Positions 25,084 to 36,700 of a DNA stretch of 64,000 nucleotides are shown in pieces; position 1 is the stretch's first letter; each line of letters begins with the position of its first letter. Source of the stretch: Cavia porcellus (Eukaryota; Chordata; Mammalia; Rodentia; Caviidae); NCBI RefSeq assembly GCF_034190915.1, contig NW_026947501.1, positions 4,464,001 through 4,528,000 of the forward strand, given 5' to 3'. Under the pieces are notes generated by a model. The model had not been told where the DNA came from. It did not search any database and worked only from the letters and a program-made list of their open reading frames with translations. Position numbers and translations under genes: made by a program.

Positions 25084-28000
25084 GGTTTCTAACAGGCCAT
25101 TCACTAGTAGGAGTGAGAAAAACATCACGGTGTGGTGTGAATCGGAGGGCCTGAATTAGTTTAGGCAGTGAGTGGCAATGTGGGATGGAGAAAAGCACCA
25201 CAGGATGGTCAGCATGGGGAGGTCAGGAAACATGCAGTGGCAATGTAGGATACTTTTTTGAAAAACATCAGGGGGTGATGCGCATTTTAAGGGTTTCAAA
25301 AAGGCCGTTAACTAGTAGGAGTGAGAAAAACATAACGGAGTGGTGTGAATCGGAGGGCCTGAGTAAGGATAGGCAGTAAGTGGCAATGTAGGATGGAGAA
25401 AAGCACCACGGTGGGGTCAGCATGGGGAGGTCAGGAACCATGCAGTGGCAATTTGGGATAGGTTTCTGAAAAAAAAGCGGGATGGTGCGCATTGTAAGGT
25501 TTTCTAACAGGCCATTCACTAGGAGGAGTCAGAAAAACATCACGGGGTGGTGTGAATCGGAGGGCCTGATTTAGGATAGGCAGTGAGTGGCAATGTAAAA
25601 TGGAGAAAAGCACCACGGGGTGGTCATCATGTGGAGGACAGGAAACATGCAATGGAAATGTAGGATAGTTTTCTGAAAAACATCATGGGGTGGTGCGCAT
25701 TGTAAGGGTTTCTAACAGGCCTTTCACTAGTAGGATGAAGAAAAACATCACGTGGTGGTGTGAATCAGATGTTCTGAATTAGTATAGGCAGTGAGTGGCA
25801 ATGTACGATGGAGAAAAGCACCATGGGGTGGTCAGCATGGGGAGGTCTGGAAACATGGATTGGCAATGTAGGATAGGTTTTTGAAAAACATCGCGGGGTG
25901 GTGTGCATTGTAACGCTTTCTAACAGGCCATTCACTAGTAGGATGAGAAAAACATCACGTCGTGGTGTGAATCGGTGGGCCTGACTTAGGATAGGCAGTG
26001 AGTTGCAAAATAAAATGGAGAAAAGAACAACGGTGTGGTCAGCATGGGGAGGTCAGGAAACATGCAGTGGCAATGTAGGAAATGTTTCTGAAAAACATCG
26101 CGTGGTGGTGCGCATTGTAAGTGTTTGTAGCAGTCCATTCACTAGTAGGAGTGAGAAAATCATCACGGGGGGGTGTGAACGGGAGGGCCTGAACTAGGAT
26201 AGGCAGTGAGTGGCAATGAAGAATGGAGAAAAGCACTATGGGGTGGTCAACATGGGGAGGTCAGGAAAAATGCAATGGCAATGTAGGATAGGTTTCTGAA
26301 CAACATCGCGGGGTGGTGCGCATTGTAAGGGTTTCTAACAAGCCATACACAAGTAGGACTGAAAAAAACATCACGGGTTGGTGTGAATCGGAGGGCCTGA
26401 ATTCGGTTAGGCAGTGAGTGGCAATGTAGGATGGAGAAAATCACCACATGGGGGTCAGCATGGGGAGGTCAGAAAACATGCTGTGGCAATGAAGGATATG
26501 TTTCTGAAAAAAAAAGCGGGGTGTTGCACATTGTAAGTGTTTTTAACATGGCCATTCACTAGTAGGAGTGAAAAAACATCACGGGGTGGTGTGAATCGGA
26601 GGGCCTGAATTAGGATAGGCAGTGAGTGGCAATGTAGGAAGGAGAAAAGCACCACAGCGTGGTCAGCTTGTGGAGGTCAGGAAACATGTAGTGGCAATGT
26701 AGGATAGTTTTCTGAAAAACATCACGGGGTGGTGCACATTGTAAAGGTTTCTAACAGGCCATTCAGTAGTAGGATTGAGAAAAACTTCACGGGGAGGTTT
26801 GAATCAGATGTTCTGAATTTGGATATACAGTGAGTGGCAATGTAGGATGGAGAAAAGGACCACGGGGTGGTCAGCATTGGAAGGTCAGGAAACATGCATT
26901 GGCAATGTAGGATAGGTTTCTGAAAAACATCGCTGGTGGTGCGCATTGTAAAGGCTTTCTAACAGGCCATTCACTAGTGGGAGTGAGAAAAACATCACAG
27001 AGTGGTGTGAATCGGAGGGCATGAATTAGGACAGGCAGTGAGTGGCAATGTAGGATGGAGAAAAGCACCACGGGGTGGTCAGCATGTGGAGGTCAGGAAA
27101 CATGCAGTGGGAATGTCAGATACTTTTCTGAAAAACATCACGCGGTGGTGCGCATTGTAAGGGTTTCTAAGAGGCCATTCACTAGTAGCAGTGAGAAAAA
27201 CATAACGGGGTGGTGTGTATCGGAGCGCTTGAATAAGAATAGGCAGTGAGTGGCAATGTAGGATGGAGAAAAGCACCACGGTGTGGTCAGCATGGGGAGG
27301 TCAGGAAACATGGAGTTACAATATAGGATAGGTTTCTGGGAAAAAAAGCGGGTTGGTGCGCATTGTAAGGGTTTCTAACAGGCTATTCACTAGCAAGAGT
27401 GAGAAAAACATCACGGGGTGGTGGGAATCGGAGGGCCTGAGTTATGATAGGCAGTGAGTGGCAATGTAGGATGGAGAAAAGCACCACGGGGTGGTCAGCA
27501 TGGGGAGGTCAGAAAACATGCAGTGGCAATGTGGGATAGGTTTCTGAAAAAAAATGCGGGTTTGTGCGCATTGTAAGGTGTTCTCACAGGCCATTCACTA
27601 GTAGGAGTCAGAAAAAAATCACGGGGTGGTGTGAATCGGAGGGCCTGATTTAGTATAGGCAGAGAGCGGCAATGTAAAATGGAGAAAAGCAACACGGGGT
27701 GGTCATCATGGGGAGGACAGGAAACATGCCGTGGCAATATAGGATAGGTTTCTTAAAAACATTGCGGCGTAGTGCGCATGGTAATGGTTTCTAACAGGCC
27801 ATTTACTAGTAGGACAGAGAAATACATCATGGTGCGGTGTGAATTGGAGGACCTGAATCAAGTTAGACAGAGAGTGGCAATGTAGGATGGAGAAAAGCAC
27901 GACGGCATGGTCAGCATGGGGATGTCAGGAAACATTTAGTGGCAATGTAGTACAGGTTTCTGAAAAACGTCGCTGGGTTGTGCGCAAAGTAAGGGTTTCT

Positions 28001-29865
28001 AACAGGCCATTCACTAGTAGGAGTGAGAAAAACATCACGGTGTGGTGTGAATCGGAGGGCCTGAATTAGTTTAGGCAGTGAGTGGCAATGTGGGATGGAG
28101 AAAAGCACCACAGGATGGTCAGCATGGGGAGGTCAGGAAATATGCAGTGGCAATGTAGGATACTTTTTTGAAAAACATCAGGGGGTGATGCGCATTTTAA
28201 GGGTTTCAAAAAGGCCATTAACTAGTAGGAATGAGAAAAACATAACGGAGTGGTGTGAATCGGAGGGCCTGAGTAAGGATAGTCAGTGAGTGGCAATGTA
28301 GGATGGAGAAAAGCACCATGGGGTGGTCAGCATGGGGAGGTCAGGAAAAATGCAATGGCAATGTAGGATAGGTTTCTGAAAAACATCGCGGGGTGGTGCG
28401 CATTGTAAGGGTTTCTAACAAGCCATTCAGAAGTAGGACTGAAAAAAACATCACGGGTTGGTGTGAATCGGAGGGCCTGAATTAGGTTAGGCAGTGAGTG
28501 GCAATGTAGGATGGAGAAAATCACCACAGGGGGGTCAGCATGGGGAGGTCAGAAAATATGCTGTGGCAATGAAGGATATGTTTCTGAAAAAAAAAAGCGG
28601 GGTGTTGCACATTGTAAGTGTTTTTAACAGGCCATTCACTAGTAGGAGTGAAAAAACATCACGGGGTGGTGTGAATCGGAGGGCCTGAATTAGGATAGGC
28701 AGTGAGTGGCAATGTAGGAAGGAGAAAAGCACCACAGGGTGGTCAGCTTGTGGAGGTCAGGAAACATGTAGTGGCAATGTAGGATAGTTTTCTGAAAAAC
28801 ATCACAGGGTGGTGCACATTGTAAAGGTTTCTAACAGGCCATTCAGTAGTGGGATTGAGAAAAACTTCACGGGGAGGTTTGAATCAGATGTTCTGAATTT
28901 GTATATACAGTGAGTGGCATTGTAGGATGGAGAAAAGGACCACGGGGTGGTCAGAATGGGAAGGTCGGCAAACATGCATTGGCAATGTAGGATAGGTTTC
29001 TGAAAAACATCGCTGGTGGTGCGCATTGTAAAGGCTTTCTAACAGGCCATTCACTAGTGGGAGTGAGAAAAACATCACAGGGTGGTGTGAATCGGAGGGC
29101 ATGAATTAGGACAGGCAGTGAGTGGCAATGTAGGATGGAGAAAAGCACCACGGGGTGGTCAGCATGGGGAGGTCAGGAAACATGCAGTGGGAATGTAGTC
29201 TACTTTTCTGAAAAACATCACGCGGTGGTGCGCATTATAAGGGTTTCTAAGAGGCCATTCACTAGTAGCAGTGAGAAAAACATAACGGGGTGGTGTGTAT
29301 CGGAGCGCCTGAATAAGAATAGGCAGTGAGTGGCAATGTAGTATGTAGAAAAGCACCACGGTGTGGTCAGCATGGGCAGGTCAGGAAACATGGAGTTGCA
29401 ATATAGGATAGGTTTCTGGAAAAAAAAGCGGGTTGGTGCGCATTGTAAGGGTTTCTAACAGGCTATTCACTAGCAAGAGTGAGAAAAACATCACGGGGTG
29501 GTGGGAATCGGAGGGCCTGAGTTATGATAGGCAGTGAGTGGCAATGTAGGATGGAGAAAAGCACCACGGGGTGGTCAGCAAGGGGAGGTCAGAAAACATG
29601 CAGTGGCAAAGTGGGATAGGTTTCTGAAAAAAAATGCGGGGTGGTGCGCATTGTAAGGTGTTCTAACAAACCATTCACTAGTAGGAGTCAGAAAAAAATC
29701 ACGGGGTGGTGTGAATTGGAGGGCCTGATTTAGCATAGGCAGTGAGAGGCAATGTAAAATGGAGAAAAGCAACAAGGGGTGGTCATCATGGGGAGGACAG
29801 GAAACATGCAGTGGCAATGTAGGATAGTTTTCTGAAAAACATCACGGGGTGGTGCGCATTGTAAG
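25084..29865. repeat. 23-monomer HOR, copy 2 (4,782 bp)
   Basis: Second and last copy. It is almost identical to copy 1 over its whole length. The two-base difference in length comes from an A-run (12 A at 23803-23814, 10 A at 28587-28596). The match ends by about 29908, where AACATAACGGGG replaces AACATCACGGTG. Only two copies exist, so the duplication is recent or the array was homogenised in place. Confidence 0.88.
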
Positions 29866-32800
29866 GGTTTCTAACAGGCCATTCACTAGTAGGAGTGAGA
29901 AAAACATAACGGGGTGGTGTGAATCGGAGGCCCTGAATAAGTATAGGCAGTGAGTGGCAATGTAGAATGTCGAAAAGCACCATGGGGTGGTCAGCATGGG
30001 GAGGTCAGGAAACGTGCAGTGGCAATGTGGGATAGCTTTCTGAAAAACATTACGGGTTGGTGCGCATTGTAAGAATTTCTAACTGGCCATTCACGAGTAG
30101 GAGTCAGAAAAACATCACGGCGTGGTGGGAATTGGAGGTCCTGAATCAGGATAGGTAATGAGTGGCAATGGAGGATGTAGAAAAGCATCAAAGGGTGGTC
30201 ATAATGGGGAAGTCAGGACACATGCAGTGGCAATGTAGGATAGGTGTCTGAAAAACCTCGCAAGTGGTGAGAATTGTAAGGCTTTCTAACAGGCAATTCA
30301 CTAGTAGGACTGAGAAAAACATCACGGGGTGGTGTGAATCTGAGGGCCTGAATAATGGTAAGCAGTGAGTGGCAATGCATGATGGAGAAAAGCACCACGG
30401 GTTGGTCAGCATGGGGAGGTCAGGAAACATGCATTGGCAATGTAGGATAGGTTTCTGAAAAACATCGCGGGGTGGTGTGCATTGTAAGGCTTTCTAACAG
30501 GCCATTCACTAGAAGGATGAGAAAAACATCACGTGGTGGTATGAATCGGTGGGCCTCAATTAGGATAGGCAGTGAGTGGCAACATAAAATGGAGAAAAGC
30601 ACCACGGTGTCGTCAGCATGGGGAGGTCAGGAAACATGCAGTGGCAATGTAGGAAAGGTTTCTGAAAAACATCGCCTGGTGGTGCGCATTGTAAGTGTTT
30701 ATAGCAGGCCATTCACTAATAGGAGTGAGAAAATCATCACGTGGTGGTGTGAATGGGAGGGCCTGAACTAGAATAGGCAGTGAGTGGCAATGAAGAATGG
30801 AGAAAAGCACCATGTGGTGGTCAACATGGGGAGGTCAGGAAACATGCAATGGCAATATAGGATAGGTTTCTGAAAAACATCGCGGGGTGGTGCGCATTGT
30901 AATTGTTTCTAACAAGCCATTTACAAGTACGATTGAAAAAAACATCAAGGGGTGGTGTGAATCAGAGCGCCTGAATTAAGTTAGGCAGTGAGTGGCAATG
31001 TAGGATGGAGAAAATTACCACAGGATGGTCAGCATGTGGAGGTCAGAAAACATGCCGTGGCAATGGAAGATAGGTTTCTGAAAAAAAAAAAGCGAGGTGT
31101 TGCACATTGTAAATGTTTCTAACATGCCATTCACTAGTGGAAGTGAGAAAAACATCACGGGGTGGTGTGAATCGGAGGGCCTGAATTAGGATAGGCAGTG
31201 AGTGGCAATATAGGGTGGAGAAAAGCTCCACAGGGTGGTCAGCATGGGGAGGTAAGGAAACATACAGTGGCAATGTAGGATAGTTTTCTGAAAAACATCA
31301 CGGGGTGGTGTGCATTGTAAGGGTTTTTAACAGGCCATTCACTAGTAGGATGAAGAAAAACATCACGGGGTGGTGTGAATCAGATGTTCTCAATTAGTAT
31401 AGGCAGTGAGTGGCAATGTAGGATGGAGAAAAGCACCACGGGGTGGTCAGCATGGGGAGGTCAGAAAACATGCCGTGGCAATGGAAGATAGGTTTCTGAA
31501 AAAAAAAAGCGAGGTGTTGCACATTGTAAATGTTTCTAACACGCCATTCACTAGTAGAATTGAGAAAAACATCACGGGGTGGTGTAAATCGGAGGGCCTG
31601 AATTAGGATAGTCAGTGAGTGGCAATGTAGGATGGAGAAAATCACCACGGGGTGGTCAGCATGGGGAGGTCAGGAAACATGCAGTGGCAATGTGGGATAG
31701 GATTTTGAAAAAAAAGCAGGGTGGTGCGCATTGTAAGGTTTTCTAACAGGCCATTCACTGGTAGGAGTCCGAAAAACATCACGTGGTGTTGTGAATCGGA
31801 GGGCCTGATTTAGGATAGGTAGTGAGTGGCAATGTAAAATGGAGAAAAGCACCACGAGGTGGTCATCATGGGGAGGACAGGAAACATGCAGTGGCAATGT
31901 AGGATCGTTTTCTGAAAAACATCACGATATGTTGCACATTGTAAGTGTTTCTAACAGTCCTTTCACTAGTAGGAGTGAGAAAAACATCACGGGGTGGTGA
32001 GAATCGGAGGGCCTGAATTAGAATAGGTAGTGAGTGGCAATATAGGATGGAGAAAAGCACCACAGGGTGGTCAGCATGGGGAGGTCAGGAAACATGCAGT
32101 GGCAATGTAGGATAATTTTCTGAATAACATCACGTGATGGTGCCCATTGTCAGGCTTTCTCACAGGCCATTCACTAGAAGGAGTGAGAAAAACATCACGG
32201 GGTGGTGTGGATCGGAGGGCCTGAATTAGGATAGGCAGTGAGTGGCAATGTAAAATGGAGAAAAGCACCACGGGGAGGTCAGCATTGAAAGGTCAGGAAA
32301 CATGCAGTGGCAATGTTGGATAGGTTTCTGAAAAACCTCTCGGCGTGGTGCGCATTGTAAGTGTTTCTAACAGGCCATTCACTTGTAGGAGTGAGAAAAA
32401 CATCACGGGGTGGTGTGAATCGGATGGCCTTCATTTGGATAGGCAGTGAGTGGCAATGTAGGATGTTGAAAAGCACCACGGGGTGATTAGGAAGTGGAAG
32501 TCAGGAAACATGCAGGGCCAATGTAATTTGGGTTTCTGAAAAAAATTGCGTGGTTGTGTCCATTGAAAGGGTTTTTAACAGGCCATTCACTAGTGGCAGT
32601 GAGAAAAACATGAAGGGGTGGTCTGAAACAGAGGGACTTAATTAGGATAGGCAGTGAGAGGCAATGTATAATGGAGAAAAGCACCATGGGGTGGTCAGCA
32701 TGGAGATGTCAAGAAACATGCAGTGGCAATGCAGGATATGTTTCTGAAAAACATCGCGGGGTGGTGCGCATTGTAAGGGTTTCTAACAGGCCATTCACTA

Positions 32801-33310
32801 GGAGGAGTGAGAAAAACATCATGGGGTTGTGTGAATCAGAGGGGCTGAATTATATTAGCCAGTGAGTGGCAATGTAGGAAGGAGAAAAGCACCACAGGCT
32901 GGTCAGCATGGGGAGGTCAGGAAACATGCAGTGGCAATGTAGCATTGGTTTCTGAAAAACATCGTGGGGTGGTGCGCATTGTACGGGTTTCTAACCGGCC
33001 ATTCACTAGTATCAGTGAGAAAAACATCACGGGGTGGTGTGAATCAGAGGGCCTGAATTATAATAAGCAGTGAGAGGCAATGTAGGATGGCGAAAAGCAC
33101 CATGGGGTGATCAGCATGGGGAGGTCAGGAAACATGCAGTGGCAATGTAGAATAGGTTTCTGAAAAAAACATCAGGGTGGTGCGCATTGTAAGGGTTACT
33201 AACAGGCCATTCACTAGTAGGAGTGAAAAAAATATCACGGGGTGTTTTGAATGGGAGGGCCTGAATTAGGATAGGCAGTGAGTGGCAATGTAGGATGGAG
33301 AAAAGCACCA

Positions 33311-33380
33311 CGGGGTGGTCAGCATGGGGAGGTCAGGAAACATGCACTGGCAAAGTAGGATAATTTTCGGAAAAACATCA
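33311..33380 (+). repeat. Monomer subunit 1 (70 bp)
   Basis: This is the first of three related subunits inside the reference monomer, counted from one conserved core to the next. It opens with CGGGGTGGTCAGCATGGGG and contains a form of AGTGGCAATGTAGGAT, which is also present at the end of subunit 3. It closes with the A-rich lead-in GAAAAACATCA of the next core. The shared core, lead-in and internal motif indicate descent from a common roughly 70-bp unit. The duplication is old, because the interior is otherwise diverged. Confidence 0.7.
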
Positions 33381-33445
33381 CGTGGTGGTGCCCATTGTAA
33401 GGCTTTCTAACAGGCCATTCACTAGTAGGAGTGAGAAAAACATCA
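33381..33445 (+). repeat. Monomer subunit 2 (65 bp)
   Basis: This is the second subunit of the reference monomer. After the core it runs through GTAAGGCTTTCTAACAGGCC and the ACTAGT hexamer. It closes with GTAGGAGTGAGAAAAACATCA, which parallels GTAGGATGGAGAAAAGCACCA at the end of subunit 3. In a recurrent subfamily the lead-in to this core is replaced by a run of 7-14 A directly before GCGG. Confidence 0.65.
33421..33426. other. Conserved ACTAGT palindrome of the monomer
   Basis: An ACTAGT hexamer (SpeI recognition sequence) sits at consensus position 128 and is kept in many units of the window. It is lost in others, for example those reading CACAAGTAGG or CACTAGAAGG. It gives a simple experimental handle on the array: a SpeI ladder with a 208-bp step, and larger steps where HOR-specific variants remove the site. 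Confidence 0.8.
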
Positions 33446-33518
33446 CGGGTTGGTGTGAATCGGAGGGCCTGAATTAGGATAGGCTGTGAGTGGCAATGTA
33501 AAAGGGAGAAAAGCACCA
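33446..33518 (+). repeat. Monomer subunit 3 (73 bp, spans the unit junction)
   Basis: This is the third subunit, counted from its core to the first core of the next monomer, so it crosses the arbitrary monomer boundary. It contains GAATCGGAGGGCCTGAATTA and then a form of GAGTGGCAATGTAGGATGGAG. The second half repeats the AGTGGCAATGTAGGAT motif of subunit 1. Spacings of 70, 65 and 73 bp between cores add up to the 208-bp unit. Confidence 0.65.
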
Positions 33519-33729
33519 CGGGGTGGTCATCATGGGGAGGTCATGAAACATGCAGTGGCTATGTAGGATAGGTTTCTGAAAAACATCGCAGGGTGGTGCG
33601 CATGGTAAAGGTTTCTAACTGGCCATTCACTAGTAGCAGTGAGAAAAATATAACAGGGAGGTGTGAATCCGATGGCCTGAATCAGGATTGGCAGTGAGTG
33701 GCAATGTAGGATGGAGAAAAGAACCACGG

Positions 33730-36700
33730 GGTGGTCAACATGGGGAGCTCAGGAAACATGCAATGGTAATGTAGGATAGGTTTCTGAAAAACATCGCGGG
33801 GTGGTGTGCATTGTAACGGTTTCTAACAAGCCATTCACAAGTAGGACTGAAAAATTCATCACGGGGTGGTGTGAATCGGAGGGCCTGAATTAGGTTAGGC
33901 AGTGAGTGGCAATGTAGGATGGAGAAAATCACCACATGGTCGTCAGCATGGGGAGGTCAGAATACATGCCGTGGCAATGTAGGATAGGTTTCTGAAAAAA
34001 AAGAAGCGGGGTGTTGCACATTGTGTTTCTAACAGGTCATTCACTAGTAGGAGTGAGAAAAACATCATGGGGTGGTGTGAATCGGAGGGCCTGAATTAGG
34101 ATAGGCAGTGAGTGGCAATGCAGGATGGAGAAAAGCACCACAGGGTGGTCAGCATGGTGAGGTCAGGAAACATGCAGTGGCAATGTAGGATAGATTTCTG
34201 AGAAACATCATGGGGTGGTGCGCATTGTAAGGGTTTCTAACAGACCATTCACTAGTAGGAGTGAGAAAATCATCACGGGGTGGTGAGAAAGGGAGGGCCT
34301 GAATTAGGACAGGCAGTGAGTGGCAATGAAGAATGGAGAAAAGCACAATGGGGTGGTCAGCATGGGGAAGTCGGGAAACATGCATTGGCAATGTAGGATA
34401 GGTTTCTGAAAAACATCGCTGGTGGTGCGCATTGTAAGGCTTTCTAAAAGGCCATTCACTAGTAGGAGTGAGAAAAACATCACGGGGTGGTTAGAATCAG
34501 ATGTTCCGAATTAGGATAGGCAGTGAGTGGCAATGTAGAATGGAGAAAAGCACCACGGGGTGGTCATCATGCGGAGGTCAGGAAACATGTATTGGCAATG
34601 TAGTATAGGTTTCTGCAAATCATCGCCGGGAGGTGCACATTGTAAGGCATTCTAGCAGGCCATTCACTAGTAGGAGTGAGAAAAACATAACGGGGTGGTG
34701 TGAATCGGAGGGCCTGAATAAGGATAGGCAGTGAGTGGCAATGTAGGATGTAGAAAAGCACCACGGGGTGGTCAGCATGGGGAGAACAGGAAACATGCAA
34801 TGGCAATGCGGGATAGCTTTCTGAAAAACATTACGGGTTGGTGCGCATTGTAAGGGTTTCTAACAGGCCATTCACTAGTAGGAGTGAGAAAATCATCACG
34901 GGGTGGTGTGAATGGGAGGGCCTGAATTAGGATATACAGTGAGTGGCAATGTAGGATGGAGAAAAGGACCACGGGTTGGTCAGCATGGGGAGGTCGGGAA
35001 ACATGCATTGGCAATGTAGGATAGGTTTCTGAAAAACATCGCTGGTGGTGTGCATTGTAAGGCTTTCTAACAGGCCATTCACTAGTAGGAGTGAGAAAAA
35101 CATCACAGGGTGGTGTGAATCGGAGGGCCTGAATTAGGATAGTCAGTGTGTGGCAATGTAGGATGGAGAAAATCACCACGGGGTGGTCAGCATGGGGAGG
35201 TCAGGAAACATGCAGTGGCAATGTGGGATAGGTTTTTGAAAAAAAAGCGGGGTGGTGCTCATTGTAAGGTTTTCTAACAGGCCATTCACTAGTAGGAGTC
35301 CGAAAAACATCACGTGGTGGTGTGAATCGGAGGGCCTGATTTAGGATAGGTAGTGAGTGGCAATGTAAAATGGAGAAAAGCACCACGAGGTGGTCATCAT
35401 GAGGAGGTCAGGAAACATTCAGTGGCAATGTAGGATAGGTTTCTGAAAAACATCGGGGGGTGGTGCGCACTGTACGGGTTTCTAAATGGCCATTCTCTAG
35501 TAGGAGTGAGAAAAACACCACGGGCTTGTGTGAATCGGAGGGCCTGAATTAGAATAGTCAGGGAGTCGCAATGTAAGATGGAGAAAAGCACCACGGGGAG
35601 GTCAGCATGGGGAGGTCAGGAAACATGCAGTGGCAATGTAGGATAGGTTTCTGAAAAACCTCTCGGCGTGGTGTGCATTGTAAGTGTTTCTAACAGGCCA
35701 TTCACTTGTAGGAGTGAGAAACACATCACGGGGTGGTGAGAATAGGATGGCCTTCATTAGGATAGGCACTGAGTGGCAATGTAGGATGTTGAAAAGCACC
35801 ACGGGGTGATTAGGATGTGGAAGTCAGGAAACATGAAGGGCTAATGTAAGATGGGTTTCTGAAAAAAATTGCGTGGTGGTGTCCATTGAAAGGGTTTTTA
35901 ACAGGCCATTCACTAGTAGCAGTGAGAAAAACATGAAGAGGTGGTGTGAAACGGAGGGACTTAATTAGGATAGGCTGTGAGAGGCAATGTAGAATGGAGA
36001 AAAGCACCATGGGGTGGTCAGCATGGAGATGTCAAGAAACATGCAGTGGCAATGCAGGATATGTTTCTGAAAAACATCGCGGGGTGGTGCGCATTGTAAG
36101 GGTTTCTGACAGGCCATTCACTAGGAGGAGTGAGAAAAACATCACAGGGTTGTGTGAATCAGAGGGCCTGAATTATATTAGCCAGTGAGTGGCAATGTAG
36201 GAAGGAGAAAAGCACCACAGGCTGGTCAGCATGGGGAGGTCAGGAAACATGCAGTGGCAATGTAGCATTGGTTTCTGAAAAACATCGTGGGGTGGTGCGC
36301 ATTGTACGGGTTTCTAACTGGCCATTCACTAGTAGGAGTGAGAAAAACAGCACGTGGTGGTGTGAATTGGAGGGCCTGGATTAGGATAAGCAGTGAGTGG
36401 CAATGTTTGATGGAGAAAAGGACCACGGGTTGGTCAGCATGGGGAGGTCGGGAAACATGCATTGGCAATGTAGGATAGGTTTCTGAAAAACATCGCTGGT
36501 GGTGTGAATTGTAAGGCTTTCTAACAGGCCATTCACTAGAAGGAGTGAGAAAAACATCACAGGGTGGTGGGAATCGGAGGGCCTGAATTAGGATACTCAG
36601 TGTGTGGCAATATAGGATGGAGAAAATCACCACGGGGTGGTCAGCATGGGGAGGTCAGGAAACATGCAGTGGCAATGTGGGATAGGTTTTTGAAAAAAAA

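Larger units (their letters stand above)
33294..33501 (+). repeat. Representative 208-bp satellite monomer
   Basis: This unit is exactly 208 bp and close to the consensus, so it serves as a reference copy. The phase begins at the GATGGAG landmark, which is arbitrary. It holds three copies of the core CGGGGTGGT-like element, at 33311, 33381 and 33446, and an ACTAGT hexamer at 33421-33426. Because 208 is not a multiple of three, any reading frame shifts by one at each unit. The neighbouring units on both sides start directly at its ends with no spacer. Confidence 0.9.
29866..33729. repeat. Block E: diverged monomers
   Basis: About 18-19 monomers without a regular HOR. Positions 29870-30390 repeat the order at 2620-3140, including the odd GCATCAAAGGGTGGTCATAA variant. 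Positions 30430-31000 follow 17940-18500. The A-run monomers at 31080 and 31499 share GCGAGGTGTTGCACATTGTAA and form a local pair about 417 bp apart. The part from 32270 has the monomer types later amplified in block F. No gene or foreign sequence is seen. Confidence 0.75.

Noticed and set aside
33294..33501. Relationship to the primate 68-bp beta satellite, suggested by subunit length and an ACATCAC...GGGTG.TCAG resemblance
   Set aside because: The similarity is short and G-rich, and it rests on a consensus recalled from memory. The distances between the core and the CAATG motif do not agree. An alignment against real beta satellite sequences would decide it.
34772..35179. 135-codon minus-strand frame recurring at 39142 and 44549
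   Set aside because: It spans two monomers because the CGCTGGTGGTG variant is two bases shorter than CGCGGGGTGGTG, which lets one frame read on. Recurrence follows the HOR copies, not selection for a protein.
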